A DNA stretch of 64,000 bases from Bacillus sp. T33-2 (GCF_002860205.1 NZ_PGVB01000002.1:124001-188000); one strand, 5' to 3'; shown: positions 27,356 to 35,985, counted from the stretch's first letter. Numbers and translations: made by a program. The notes: a model not told the origin generated them from the letters alone.

Positions 27356-28282
27356 CTATAAATAAGGAATCTTTCTGTGCATGGTTTTTTGCTGCTGGTT
27401 CAACCCCTGCGAAATCAAATAAAATGCGAACAGGAAGACCAGAAAGCAAAGCATAGGAAAAATCAGGATCCATTGTGAATGATAAAGGAAGGACCTGGCT
27501 TGCCCAATCAGGCCGGCCCATTCTTTTGTAAGTGAAAGGTAAATAGTAGGAGGGCCTATCCGGACCAATGTACCGCCGAGAAATAAATCAAAAATCCCCA
27601 ATTGGCCAACCAGGTGCAGAACCTGAATGATTTCATTGACAAAAATAATTAATAGGTGGCTTTTGAGGGCAGGGAAAATGTGCTTCATGGCTATATGCGC
27701 CTTCGTTCCGCCAATGGATTGGGAGGCTGTTACAAATAAGTTGTTTTTAATTTCATTTGTTTTAGAGTTAACAGTGTCATAGACTCCTGCCAGGCCTAAA
27801 ATAACCATGAGGCTGCCTAATAGGACTGTCAGGGTTAAGGGTTTCAGAACTGGGTCAATGTTAATCTTGATTAATATAAAATAAATAAAAATGAATATCG
27901 GAAATCCACTGAAAATATTGATTTTGACCTTTCTCTTTGCACTTTTTATTGCGCTTTTGTTTAAAGCCATTAACATTCCGAAAAGACAGCCCACTGTAAC
28001 CCTCAACACGGCCACAAAGATTACCGTGAAAACTGTATATTTAGCACCGTGTAATACCAAAGTCAAAATGTCATAGCCCCATTTGTCCGTCCCAAAGATA
28101 TGTTCCTTCGATGGAGGAAAAGGCGGGGCCATCATTTCTTCTCCATTCTCTGTTTTTACATACTTTATATCCATTTGCATATTTACATCATATGGAGCAA
28201 TGTAAGGCCCAAAAATGGCAATAATCACAAACAAACCAGCCAGTGCCATGCCAACTGGCAGCTTCCAATTCCACTTACGCAC
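27356..28282 (-). CDS. OppC/DppC-like ABC transporter permease
   Basis: 308 residues from the GTG at 28282, which follows GGAGAGGA; a longer upstream frame runs antisense-like through the previous gene and lacks similarity. The start overlaps the upstream permease stop by 8 bases, implying coupling. Motifs FGTDKWGYDILTLVLHGAKYTV and an EAA loop (ASQSIGGTKAHIAMKHIFPAL) identify the oligopeptide/dipeptide permease C family. It is paralogous to the gene downstream of it. Confidence 0.87.
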   Translation of the reverse strand: MRKWNWKLPVGMALAGLFVIIAIFGPYIAPYDVNMQMDIKYVKTENGEEMMAPPFPPSKEHIFGTDKWGYDILTLVLHGAKYTVFTVIFVAVLRVTVGCLFGMLMALNKSAIKSAKRKVKINIFSGFPIFIFIYFILIKINIDPVLKPLTLTVLLGSLMVILGLAGVYDTVNSKTNEIKNNLFVTASQSIGGTKAHIAMKHIFPALKSHLLIIFVNEIIQVLHLVGQLGIFDLFLGGTLVRIGPPTIYLSLTKEWAGLIGQARSFLYHSQWILIFPMLCFLVFLFAFYLISQGLNQQQKTMHRKIPYL

Positions 28283-29153
28283 GCCAAAAAATCCTCTCCA
28301 CAGCCAATAAAAAAAGTTTGATGGAAAAGAATGTTGCAAGGTATAAAACAAAGAATGCAAACAACGTAATGGCGACCAGATTATATTGGTACCCAAATTT
28401 TATAGGATATTCAAATAGAATCTCTGTCAGGCCGCGTGTATTATAGAGATACTCAATGATGAAAAGGTTGCTGATCGCGATCCCGACAATTTTATGTAAA
28501 TCTGCTTTTAAGAATGGCAGCACATTGCTGGTCACATGGTTAAGATAGATATATTTCTTTGACAAACCTTTCGATTTGGCGGTTAAGATGTAATCCTCCG
28601 TAAGGACCTCATATGTCCTTTCTGCCAAGGCCCGGATTAAATAAAATAACGGTACGATGACCAGGGAAAGAATCGGCAAGAAAACAGCAGGTTCTTCGAT
28701 AGACAGCGAGGCGACCTGGACTGTTTTCACTCCTGTCTTTCTGAAAATAAAAGTAACCAACAGCTGCAGTAGCAGCACCAATATGAAATCGGGTATGAAT
28801 CCCGCAAATCCCAACACGGAATTCAGCCATTTTTCGCTTTTTCTCCAAAACCAGATTCCAAGAAAAAAAGAAAGTATGACGACAATAAACATCGAAACGG
28901 TTAAATAAGAAAATGACGACAGAAAATAACTGTGCAGGTCGTTCAGCAGCATCCGTTCCCGGTCCCCCTGCAAATAATAGAATGATTGACCGGTAAATAA
29001 TCCTGTCACAAAATTTTTTACTTCCGTTACGAGGCCCTGAGGCTGAAAAGACAGCCCTGCCTCCGTGTTCATTAAATACAATGGCAATGCTGCCAGGACA
29101 AGTAAGATGGCAATGCTGATAATTTGGTTCATGACAAATTTAACATATGACAT
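28275..29153 (-). CDS. OppB/DppB-like ABC transporter permease
   Basis: 292 residues from the ATG at 29153, which has AAAGGGGGAA upstream; the ATG at 29183 has none. Membrane helices are spread over the length, with an EAA-like loop (TAKSKGLSKKYIYLNHVTSNVLPFLKADLHKIVG) and IIEYLYNTRGLTEILFEY near the end, typical of OppB. It pairs with the OppC-like proteins downstream to form a permease heterodimer. It is separated from the sigma/anti-sigma genes upstream by a terminator, so it has its own promoter. Confidence 0.87.
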   Translation of the reverse strand: MSYVKFVMNQIISIAILLVLAALPLYLMNTEAGLSFQPQGLVTEVKNFVTGLFTGQSFYYLQGDRERMLLNDLHSYFLSSFSYLTVSMFIVVILSFFLGIWFWRKSEKWLNSVLGFAGFIPDFILVLLLQLLVTFIFRKTGVKTVQVASLSIEEPAVFLPILSLVIVPLFYLIRALAERTYEVLTEDYILTAKSKGLSKKYIYLNHVTSNVLPFLKADLHKIVGIAISNLFIIEYLYNTRGLTEILFEYPIKFGYQYNLVAITLFAFFVLYLATFFSIKLFLLAVERIFWRA

Positions 29154-29310
29154 GGATGGATTCTTCCCCCTTTCCACTTCCATTTATCTATGTAAGCAGG
29201 ACAAAAACTAAACATTCAAAATATATTACAAGCATATCACAAATTTTGAATAATTTACCACAAACCTTTCCCATTTTCTTTTTACAGATCGAGACCATCC
29301 CAGAAATAAA

Positions 29311-29340
29311 AAAACATGATACCTGTCAATTGGTATCATT
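29311..29340 (-). terminator. Terminator of the sigma/anti-sigma unit
   Basis: On the minus strand ATGATACC/GGTATCAT (29316-29323 with 29332-29339) is followed by a long T-run (GTTTTTTTA). It overlaps the anti-sigma-like stop codon. Confidence 0.85.
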
Positions 29341-30067
29341 CAAGGCCTTTGTTAAGTAGCTGTTGCGTAAACTCTTTAATCAGCTTTTCTGCATCTTGTT
29401 CTGTAAAATCTTTGCCTAAAGTGGACTCCAGGTTATAGTTTCCGTTTTTAACATTGATTGTTGCCAGATAGAAATTGCCCGCAGGCCTTGATAAGACCGA
29501 GTATTGCACATCAAACCCATTTAGCTTTTTTATTTTTGCATCGTCTACCTCAGCATTACCCTTAGAATAACGCACATTTAACACCTGCCGTCCTAAATAT
29601 GGGCCATAAAATAGCTTGCTCTCATTCTGATTTTCCCACTTTTGTACTGTTTCTGGATCGTCCATCCGAGGATCCAGACCGCCTTTATTTTTAGCATAAG
29701 TAATCGAAAGATCTCTATGGCCAACTTCCTTTATATCCGTTATTGCGGCAAACGTCATAGGATATTCTTCAAATTCAGGAATAACCACCTCATGACCAAA
29801 TTTCTCACTGACTTCCTTCTGTATCGCTGCCGTTTTATTTGTAAATTGCTGCAGCATAGGCATGGACAAAAGCAATGCGATTAACAAAACTCCTATGCTT
29901 GCGAATCCTATTGAAAAACGGGGCCAAGATCGCTTTCTCTTATTCTGCCTCATCCCTCCAGATACGATTTGATTAATAAATGTTTTTTTAGCTATTTCGT
30001 TTAAATCAAGATCATTATAGAAGCTTTTATCAAGAGCCTGTCGAACACTTTCCTTCAAAGGAACCAT
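29336..30067 (-). CDS. Anti-sigma-factor-like membrane protein
   Basis: 243 residues. The ATG at 30067 overlaps the sigma factor TGA by one base (TGATG). About 50 cytoplasmic residues (KESVRQALDKSFYNDLDLNEIAKKTF) precede one membrane helix (IGFASIGVLLIALLLSMPML) and an extracytoplasmic domain containing PEFEEYPMTFAAITD and NGFDVQYSVLSRPAGNFYLAT. Topology and position fit an ECF anti-sigma factor that holds its sigma partner at the membrane. The signal sensed is unknown. If the sigma gene is truly broken this protein would have lost its partner. Confidence 0.75.
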   Translation of the reverse strand: MVPLKESVRQALDKSFYNDLDLNEIAKKTFINQIVSGGMRQNKRKRSWPRFSIGFASIGVLLIALLLSMPMLQQFTNKTAAIQKEVSEKFGHEVVIPEFEEYPMTFAAITDIKEVGHRDLSITYAKNKGGLDPRMDDPETVQKWENQNESKLFYGPYLGRQVLNVRYSKGNAEVDDAKIKKLNGFDVQYSVLSRPAGNFYLATINVKNGNYNLESTLGKDFTEQDAEKLIKEFTQQLLNKGLE

Positions 30068-30611
30068 CAAAAATCAAACCCCTTTCTTATCAGTTCCCTG
30101 CCGCGTGCCAGCCGCGTTTTTACCGTATTTGCATTTTGGTTTAATAAGGCACCAATTTCATTGATGTCCAGTTCATGATAGTAATATAGAATGATTGTTT
30201 CTCTGTATTTTATAGGCAAAGACATAATGGCTCTGGCTAGCTCCTGATCCGGAGGCTGTCAACAAGCTGGTTTTCTGTCGTTTTCCCCAGCTCCTTGTCT
30301 TGAAAATAATTCGTCAGGGTCGTATAGCGGCAATGCCAGCTTTTTAAATAATCCTTGGTCCTGTTTACGGCAATTTTGAATAACCACGTTTTAAAAGAGC
30401 TTTCTCCCCGAAACGACTGAAAATTATTATAGACCGATAGAAACACCTCTTGGGTCAGGTCTTCCATCGTTTGGTGATTTTTAACATAAGAAAAAATTAG
30501 CTTCCGGACGTCGTTTATATAATTGGCTACAATTGTTTCAAACTCCACACTTTCCGGATGTTCTCTTCTTTCTGGTTGTTCTTCCAAGGCAGGCACCCCT
30601 TTCCCTTTCAT
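30067..30611 (-). pseudogene. ECF sigma factor gene with a single-base frameshift
   Basis: The frame from the ATG at 30611 (after GGAAAGGGG-like bases) encodes sigma region 2 (VRKLIFSYVKNHQTMEDLTQEVFLSVY...SFKTWLFKIAVNRTKDYLKSW) and stops after QLVDSLRIRS. One frame over, from about 30258 to the stop at 30067, the sequence resumes with PDQELARAIMSLPIKYRETI and LDINEIGALLNQNANTVKTRLARGRELI, a complete region 4. One missing base near 30250-30260 explains it. A real mutation, a sequencing error, or less likely programmed frameshifting are open. It lies directly upstream of its anti-sigma gene. Confidence 0.8.
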
Positions 30612-30740
30612 AAATACAGACGATGCACTTCAACCCTGTGACTCATTTTGGGAAAAAATATTTTGATATCAAAAGTTTCCGAGTGCGAATTCTCAGGCAA
30701 GGGACTTCCTATGTTTGTATATTAATTGAAATCATAAACA

Positions 30741-30766
30741 CAAAAAAACAGCCGGAATTTCGGCTG
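30741..30766 (-). terminator. Terminator downstream of the 94-aa protein gene
   Basis: Minus strand CAGCCG/CGGCTG stem (30749-30754 with 30761-30766), loop of six, then seven T residues. Confidence 0.8.
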
Positions 30767-30779
30767 CGATAATACACTG

Positions 30780-31064
30780 TTAGTTATACTTGCGGATTCC
30801 GGCATCTGTTTTGACGTACCATTTATCTTTCGGGACAATTGTCGTGACCGTTAAAATAAGGGATGGGATTTCTTCAACCCTGAACACGATCATCCCGGTG
30901 CTTTCATGAAAAATAACAAACGAATCGCTGTGTGAATATCCAGTCCAGTGGGATCCCAAATGCAGCAGGGAGTTGACAATCGCTTCTTTTTCTTCCGCCC
31001 CTAATGTAAGATGCGGAGAGAATTTTATGATCCAGTTTCCGTTGCCAATCGAGAAACGGTACAT
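30780..31064 (-). CDS. Hypothetical protein, 94 aa
   Basis: GGGTGAGG lies directly before the ATG. Predicted alternating beta strands (WIIKFSPHLTLG, SFVIFHESTGMIVFRVEE, LILTVTTIVPKDKWYV) without Cys, signal peptide or membrane helix suggest a compact cytoplasmic protein. It stands alone between the HD-GYP gene and the sigma unit and has its own terminator. No known family recognised. Confidence 0.65.
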   Translation of the reverse strand: MYRFSIGNGNWIIKFSPHLTLGAEEKEAIVNSLLHLGSHWTGYSHSDSFVIFHESTGMIVFRVEEIPSLILTVTTIVPKDKWYVKTDAGIRKYN

Positions 31065-31132
31065 CTCCTCACCCTTTTAAAAATCTGATAGATATTAAAA
31101 GATATGAGCAAAAGAATATTTTATTCACTAAA

Positions 31133-32113
31133 TTATCCGTCTTTTAGGACCTGGGCGATTTGCAGGCTCCGGTTGTGCCTCAAGTCCACAAGTTCATCAC
31201 CAATCCTTACGAGTGCCAGCAGCGGCTCATAAGAGTCGATCATCACTATTGTCCCTTCGCGCCCGTCACTTAAAAGTACCCGGTGGCCGACAATGCTGTT
31301 CATCATTTTATACAGAAACAATATCATGATATGAGGGTCGAACTTCCCGTATACATCATCCTGCATTTGGTTAATGACGATATGAAGCGGCTCTGCCTTG
31401 TGATAGACCCTTGATGATGACATGGCGTGAAAAACATCGGCAATAGCAACTATTTTGGCCATCCTGCTGATTTTGTCGCCCGTTAATCCGAATGGATAGC
31501 CCCCGCCATCCTCCCTTTCGTGATGCTGCAGCGCAATCAGGGCTGCCTCCTTCAACCCGGGAAGATCCTTCAGCAATTGATAGCCATAGACGGTATGGCG
31601 TTTCATTTCAGCGTATTCTTCCTCGGTGAGCTTTCCCGGCTTATTTAATATATCCTTTGAAATCCTTGCTTTCCCAATATCATGCAGAGTCGCGCCCACA
31701 GCCAGGACATTTAATTCCTTCTCGCTTAATCCTGCCCATTTCCCGATCAGGCTGGCAATGACCCCTACGCAGACGGCATGCCGGAATGTATATTCGTCCT
31801 TGGATTTCAATTCATAAAACAAATGGTAGATATGGGGAATTTCAACTGCCGCGGTGATTGCAGGCTGAATTTTTTCTATTATATCCGCGACAGGGACAAT
31901 CCCTGTCCGTACTATGTACTCAAATATTTCTTCCATTTTACATGCAGCCTCGTCAAGCATTTTTGCTGCAGATTTTATCTGTACGTTTCGTCTGTTACTG
32001 CCCGATGGCGCAGATTGTACTGCCGCATCCCGTTTGTTGTTCAGCAGCACATCTACTTCTTCTAACGACAATGATGTTATGTTTCTTTCTTTAGGTGGAG
32101 TAGTTTGGCTCAT
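31133..32113 (-). CDS. HD-GYP domain cyclic-di-GMP phosphodiesterase
   Basis: 326 residues, AAGGAGGG before the ATG. After about 100 N-terminal residues comes an HD-GYP domain with HAVCVGVIASLIG, HDIGKARISKDILNKPG, HTVYGYQLLKDL and HHEREDGGGYPFGL (HH...GYP motif), then AKIVAIADVFHAM. The final 70 residues (GHRVLLSDGREGTIVMID) resemble a small beta domain found in Bacillus members. It would hydrolyse c-di-GMP to control motility/biofilm decisions. Metal-binding His/Asp residues are all present, so it should be active. Confidence 0.9.
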   Translation of the reverse strand: MSQTTPPKERNITSLSLEEVDVLLNNKRDAAVQSAPSGSNRRNVQIKSAAKMLDEAACKMEEIFEYIVRTGIVPVADIIEKIQPAITAAVEIPHIYHLFYELKSKDEYTFRHAVCVGVIASLIGKWAGLSEKELNVLAVGATLHDIGKARISKDILNKPGKLTEEEYAEMKRHTVYGYQLLKDLPGLKEAALIALQHHEREDGGGYPFGLTGDKISRMAKIVAIADVFHAMSSSRVYHKAEPLHIVINQMQDDVYGKFDPHIMILFLYKMMNSIVGHRVLLSDGREGTIVMIDSYEPLLALVRIGDELVDLRHNRSLQIAQVLKDG

Positions 32114-32269
32114 CAGAAGAACCCTCCTTGAAAGAATGTCTAATTATAAGAAAATAATAGCAAAATTTCCAAGAAATTGATAGAGATATTCTGATGTTTT
32201 CGTTATTTTAATAATTCATTGAATTATTAATTATTATCTCCGATTTTACTAGAAAAGCGGTGTCATGCC

Positions 32270-32299
32270 TTGACTTGTAACTGTCAGCTCGTGTATATT
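32270..32299 (+). promoter_or_regulatory. SigA-type promoter of the cold shock gene
   Basis: TTGACT (32270-32275), 18-base spacer, TATATT (32294-32299), giving an approximately 120-base 5' leader before the csp ATG. Long leaders are usual in cold shock genes, where RNA folding controls translation. Confidence 0.55.
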
Positions 32300-32424
32300 T
32301 AAAGCATCATTTATCAGAATATATTTCCGATTTGGTAAATGTCAGCCATTTATATTCTTATTAAATGATAATATTTAACTTCGGCACCATGTGTGCCGCG
32401 ACAGGCATAGGAGGAAAGCGTAAC

Positions 32425-32625
32425 ATGCAAAACGGTAAAGTTAAATGGTTCAACAACGAAAAAGGCTTTGGTTTTATCGAAGTGGAAGGCGGAGAAGATG
32501 TATTCGTACACTTCACAGCTATTCAAGGTGAAGGTTACAAATCCCTGGAAGAAGGCCAGGAAGTTTCTTTTGAAATCGTCGAAGGAAACCGTGGTCCTCA
32601 AGCAGCGAACGTAGTAAAACTATAA
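32425..32625 (+). CDS. csp: Cold shock protein (CspA/CspB family)
   Basis: 66 residues from the ATG at 32425 (AGGAGGAAAG upstream). [22 protein letters not shown] with RNP1 (KGFGFI) and RNP2 (VFVHFTA) motifs defines a single-stranded RNA/DNA chaperone. The last residues [11 protein letters not shown] are standard. Whether it corresponds to CspB, C or D of B. subtilis cannot be fixed. A strong terminator follows. Confidence 0.95.
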   Translation: MQNGKVKWFNNEKGFGFIEVEGGEDVFVHFTAIQGEGYKSLEEGQEVSFEIVEGNRGPQAANVVKL

Positions 32626-32652
32626 TTCACTAAATCAACCATTAAGCTAAAT

Positions 32653-32677
32653 AAGGCTGGCAGATGCCAGCCTTTTT
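32653..32677 (+). terminator. Terminator after csp
   Basis: 9-bp stem AAGGCTGGC/GCCAGCCTT (32653-32661 with 32666-32674), AGAT loop, T-run. Confidence 0.9.
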
Positions 32678-32682
32678 GATTT

Positions 32683-32871
32683 CTATGTCCCTTGTGAGGA
32701 AAGCTTTTCCCCGCATGCCCTGATCTTTTCCCCGACAGTGCATTTCGAAATGCAAAAGCGGTGGGCATATGTCTTGCTTTTATCTTTTTTAAACTGCTTC
32801 TGTAAAAAGCAGCCATCGCAGTATGTGCTGAACAAATGCTCGACTTCAGCAAGAAGCTCTTTCCGTGTCAA
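32683..32871 (-). CDS. ypeQ: Zinc-finger domain protein (YpeQ-like)
   Basis: 62 residues from a TTG at 32871, well spaced from GGCGGG; an upstream ATG at 32892 has no ribosome site. The Cys pattern YCDGCFLQKQF...HRFCISKCTVGEKIRACG matches the C2HCIx2C zinc-finger family. A Bacillus gene of this kind lies next to ypeP, as here, and the name is given by synteny. Function unknown; small nucleic-acid-binding or redox roles are possible. Confidence 0.7.
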   Translation of the reverse strand: MTRKELLAEVEHLFSTYCDGCFLQKQFKKDKSKTYAHRFCISKCTVGEKIRACGEKLSSQGT

Positions 32872-32893
32872 ACAATTCCCGCCTTTCCCCATA

Positions 32894-33550
32894 CTAAAGA
32901 ATTTGCATTTTACTGTTGATCATTTTCCCTTCAAGCGCCTGTCCGGCAAGCTTATCTGCTTCCTTATTGTCTTTTCTCGGAATCGGGATATACTTTGCCA
33001 ATATGCCAAGCTGTGACAATTTGTTCTCAATCCTGTTCAGCCAGCGCTCCAGGCTCTCCTCATAACAAGGCCATTCCCCTTCAAGCTGCTTCAGGACCAC
33101 CTGCGAATCACCCTTGAATTCGCAGGTCATCCGGCTTGCACCCAACTCTTCAAGCAGGTTGAGGGTAAAATAGAATGCTGCGTATTCAGCCTCGTTGTTT
33201 GTCTCCAGCTCATGGGACAGTTGATTTGCCCTCAGCCTGTATTTCTTCTTTCCCTGGTTAAAATAAATGACCGCCCCGAGCCCGGCCCGATTTGAGTCCT
33301 TATCAAAGCCACCGTCAAAATAGACAGTCACGTCATGGGGCTCTTCCTCGATTTCTGCCAGCAGCTTTGTCATCTCTTTTAAGGTCCACTCGGTACCCAT
33401 TTCGTCACTGAAGACGATTTCCGCCGCCTTTCCAGACTTCTCCAGGTACTGTCCGACCTGCAGCGCTAACTCCCCATCCAGCCAATCGGACGAAAATAAA
33501 ACAGCCTGCTTGCCTTTCATCTTAAAATTCCAGTCTATTTTATACTTCAT
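32894..33550 (-). CDS. ypeP: RNase HI-like protein (YpeP)
   Basis: 218 residues. After about 75 N-terminal residues, an RNase H domain carries the acidic residues: YFDGGFD (first Asp), NNEAEYAAF (Glu), GDSQVVLKQLEGEW (Asp) and RKDNKEADKLAG (last Asp), so a full catalytic set is present. The N-terminal extension is typical of YpeP. It would cleave RNA in RNA/DNA hybrids; B. subtilis YpeP activity is not well established. It is divergent from another RNase H-like gene 128 bases away. Confidence 0.82.
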   Translation of the reverse strand: MKYKIDWNFKMKGKQAVLFSSDWLDGELALQVGQYLEKSGKAAEIVFSDEMGTEWTLKEMTKLLAEIEEEPHDVTVYFDGGFDKDSNRAGLGAVIYFNQGKKKYRLRANQLSHELETNNEAEYAAFYFTLNLLEELGASRMTCEFKGDSQVVLKQLEGEWPCYEESLERWLNRIENKLSQLGILAKYIPIPRKDNKEADKLAGQALEGKMINSKMQIL

Positions 33551-33678
33551 TTTGCCCGCCCTTTCATGCTTGTTTGGGATTATTCTTATAATTATAACAA
33601 AAACATTCGTTTATTCATTATCGCTGTTTCATGATACACTTTTAATTACGTTAATAAACCATCCTGGAGGGATATTTT

Positions 33679-34077
33679 TTGATCGAAGTGTATGTTGATG
33701 GAGCAAGTGCCGGGAACCCCGGCCCCAGCGGTGCCGGCATTTTCATTAAAGGTGACGGGGAAATCCACCGGTTTTCCAAACCGCTCGGTATCATGACTAA
33801 CCATGAAGCTGAATATCATGCATTAATCCATGCTCTAGAAATTTGCCTGGAAAAGGAATATAAAGTAGTTTCCTTCCGTACGGATTCGCAGCTTGTCAAT
33901 GCTGCGGTTGAAAAAGAATATGCCAGGAATCCTTTGTACTCCCCTTTGCTCGAAAAAGCACTTGAGCTTACAAAAAAATTTGATTTATTTTTTATGAAAT
34001 GGGTTCCTTCCGCGGAAAACAAAACAGCCGACCAGCTGGCAAGAAAAGCGGCCAGGGAAAATACTGAAGGTAGGTGA
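33679..34077 (+). CDS. ypdQ: RNase HI-like protein (YpdQ)
   Basis: 132 residues from a TTG at 33679 (GGAGGG upstream). Minimal RNase H fold: VYVDGASAGNPGPSGAG, TNHEAEYHALIHALE, FRTDSQLVNAAVEKEY and AENKTADQLARKAA give the D-E-D-D residues. It lacks the basic handle of E. coli RNase HI. It is likely co-transcribed with the EamA transporter gene, whose start is 4 bases downstream. Confidence 0.85.
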   Translation: MIEVYVDGASAGNPGPSGAGIFIKGDGEIHRFSKPLGIMTNHEAEYHALIHALEICLEKEYKVVSFRTDSQLVNAAVEKEYARNPLYSPLLEKALELTKKFDLFFMKWVPSAENKTADQLARKAARENTEGR

Positions 34078-34081
34078 CGAT

Positions 34082-35011
34082 ATGAGAAAATCCATGGTTG
34101 CGGATGTGTCACTGCTTTTAGTGGCACTTATATGGGGTGCTACCTTTGTTCTTGTGCAAAATGCTATTGCATTTCTTGAGCCGTTTTCGTTTAACGCTGT
34201 CCGCTTCACTGCAGCAGCATTGCTGCTGGCAGTATGGCTTTTGCTTTTCCAAAGAAACCAGCTTGCCGCGTTAAATTGGAGATCGATTTTGGCTGGTGCG
34301 ACGCTCGGCTTCTGGCTTTTTATCGGGTATGCGTCCCAAACAATCGGCCTTTTATACACAACTTCGTCAAAGGCCGGATTTATTACCGGCTTAAGCGTTG
34401 TGATGGTGCCTCTGTTTGCCATGGCATTTTTTAAGTACCGCCCTGGCTGGAATACCATTGCCGGTGTTGCAGCGGCCGCAATAGGCCTGTACTTTCTGAC
34501 AATGACTGATATTACAGCATTAAATAAAGGTGACGGGTTTGTATTTGTGTGTGCGATAGCCTTTGCGGTCCAAATACTGCTGACTGGAAAATATAGCAGC
34601 AAATTCCCGACTTTGCTTCTTACAGTGATCCAAATTGCCACAGTAGCTGGTTTGTCAGGCTTGTCCGCCATGGTCTTTGAGGACTGGAAAAAAGCTTTTC
34701 AGCCTGAGGTTATTTTTTCGGTAAAAGTGATGTCCGCCCTTGTAGTGACTGCAGTTTTTGCTACAGCGCTCGCTTTTCTGGCCCAAACCGCATTCCAAAA
34801 ATATACGACAGCGACGAGGGTAGCACTTATTTTTGCGATGGAGCCTGTTTTTGCGGCCATCACAGGTTATATTTGGGCGGATGAGCTGCTGTCTGCCAGT
34901 GCATTGTTTGGCTGTCTGCTTATTTTCGCAGGGATGGTGTTTGCGGAACTGCCGCCTGGACTCAAGATTTTTAAAAAGATGCTGCCCATGCTTGACAAAA
35001 AAACGGGCTGA
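34082..35011 (+). CDS. EamA/DMT family transporter
   Basis: 309 residues with ten predicted membrane helices in two EamA repeats (LLVALIWGATFVLVQNAI... and ...FALAFLAQTAFQKYTTATRVALIFAMEPVFAAI). This family exports or imports metabolites such as amino acids or nucleosides; the substrate cannot be told. AGGTGACG precedes the ATG. Translation probably couples to ypdQ, and a shared hairpin ends it. Confidence 0.88.
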   Translation: MRKSMVADVSLLLVALIWGATFVLVQNAIAFLEPFSFNAVRFTAAALLLAVWLLLFQRNQLAALNWRSILAGATLGFWLFIGYASQTIGLLYTTSSKAGFITGLSVVMVPLFAMAFFKYRPGWNTIAGVAAAAIGLYFLTMTDITALNKGDGFVFVCAIAFAVQILLTGKYSSKFPTLLLTVIQIATVAGLSGLSAMVFEDWKKAFQPEVIFSVKVMSALVVTAVFATALAFLAQTAFQKYTTATRVALIFAMEPVFAAITGYIWADELLSASALFGCLLIFAGMVFAELPPGLKIFKKMLPMLDKKTG

Positions 35012-35049
35012 CCCGGAAGCATGAAAGCTTCTGGAGGATCAGCCCGTTT
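35001..35049. terminator. Long bidirectional terminator
   Basis: 11-bp perfect outer stem AAACGGGCTGA/TCAGCCCGTTT (35001-35011 with 35039-35049) with an inner CCGGAAGC/GCTTCTGG stem. It includes the stop codons of the converging EamA gene and the 102-aa gene. Confidence 0.88.
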
Positions 35050-35356
35050 ATATCGCCAGCAGCTGTTTTTCTTTTACAAAATTCATTGCTTCCTTACGGG
35101 TATTGATTTTGTTGGAAGTGAAAGTCTCAAGCAACGATACATAGAAGCTTCCGTCGAATGTTTTTTGTGCTTTCAGCGTCAATTCTATTGCCGCATTTAC
35201 CACTTCATCAGATGCATCCGTATAATGCTTGCCAAAATACACAAACCCGACAGCGTCTTCCCCAAGCTGAAACCCTTTGCTTCTTAAATCGTGCAAATAA
35301 TCTTCGACCGATCGCAACTTTCGCTCAACCCTCTCACGACTATACTCTTCCTTCAA
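35048..35356 (-). CDS. Hypothetical protein, 102 aa
   Basis: TTG start at 35356 preceded by GGGGTAAG. Mostly helical and charged (ERVERKLRSVEDYLHDLRSKG, EVVNAAIELTLKAQKTFDGSFYVSLLETFTSNKIN, TRKEAMNFVKEKQ) with one Gly/aromatic stretch (GFVYFGKHYTDASD). No Cys, no membrane segment. It appears to belong to a Bacillus-specific uncharacterised family; I do not recognise a function. The ypbS position would be nearby in B. subtilis, but identity is not claimed. Confidence 0.7.
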   Translation of the reverse strand: MKEEYSRERVERKLRSVEDYLHDLRSKGFQLGEDAVGFVYFGKHYTDASDEVVNAAIELTLKAQKTFDGSFYVSLLETFTSNKINTRKEAMNFVKEKQLLAI

Positions 35357-35382
35357 ATCTTACCCCATCGTTCGACAATTTT

Positions 35383-35844
35383 CTACCGTTTTTTAGTTAA
35401 AAAATACCCTGCTGCACCCATCAGGATTCCCAGAACCGCGCCTCCCAGCACTTCTTGTGGCTGGTGCCCCAGCATTTCCCTGAGTTTGTCCGGAGTTTTT
35501 TCTTCAAATTCAACCGGGTCATTTTCATTGATTTTGTCCACAAGCTCATCAAGGTCATTCACCTTCAGAGTGAGTTCTCCGGCCTGCCGGCGGATTCCCT
35601 GGGCATCATACATGACAATGAGCCCAAACACAACCGAAAGCGCAAAATCAATGCTCGGCAGCCCTCGCTTTAACGCAATATAGGTCGTCAGGGAAGACAC
35701 TCCTGCCGAATGCGAGCTTGGCATGCCCCCGGTAGCGAAAGCCATCTCCGGCTTCCATTCCTTGCTTTTATAATAATGTATCGGTATTTTTAAAGCCTGG
35801 GCCAAGCCGATACTGGACAGAGCGATTGCAACACCTTTATTCAC
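35383..35844 (-). CDS. Divergent PAP2 family membrane protein (DUF212)
   Basis: 153 residues from the GTG at 35844, placed correctly after GGAGGTGA; the ATG at 35859 overlaps that site. DUF212/divergent PAP2 signature: KEWKPEMAFATGGMPSSHSAGVSSLTTYIALKRG and GLIVMYDAQGIRRQAGE, with GHQPQEVLGGAVLGILMG near the end. Membrane phosphatase relatives act on lipid phosphates; here the SSHSAG core is retained but activity is unproven. Similar to B. subtilis YuiD. Confidence 0.85.
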   Translation of the reverse strand: MNKGVAIALSSIGLAQALKIPIHYYKSKEWKPEMAFATGGMPSSHSAGVSSLTTYIALKRGLPSIDFALSVVFGLIVMYDAQGIRRQAGELTLKVNDLDELVDKINENDPVEFEEKTPDKLREMLGHQPQEVLGGAVLGILMGAAGYFLTKKR

Positions 35845-35955
35845 AAACTTCACCTCCATGTTATTTTAAAGAAAACAGATTGTTTTTATTCGGGCTGTTC
35901 ATACTAAGATTGAGTCCCTGATTGGAGACTGAATCTCTCTCATACAATGATCTGC

Positions 35956-35985
35956 TGAGAACAAGGCTTAAGTCGGAGCATATTA
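35956..35985 (+). promoter_or_regulatory. Candidate SigG promoter of sspL
   Basis: TGAGAA (35956-35961), 17-base spacer, CATATTA (35979-35985). The -10 matches the forespore SigG consensus CATWHTA exactly and the -35 fits partly. The 60-base leader leads to a small acid-soluble spore protein gene, the expected target. Confidence 0.45.

Noticed and set aside
32114-32424. A riboswitch in the long leader of the cold shock gene
   Set aside because: No known riboswitch core could be seen; a temperature-sensitive leader typical of csp genes is sufficient.
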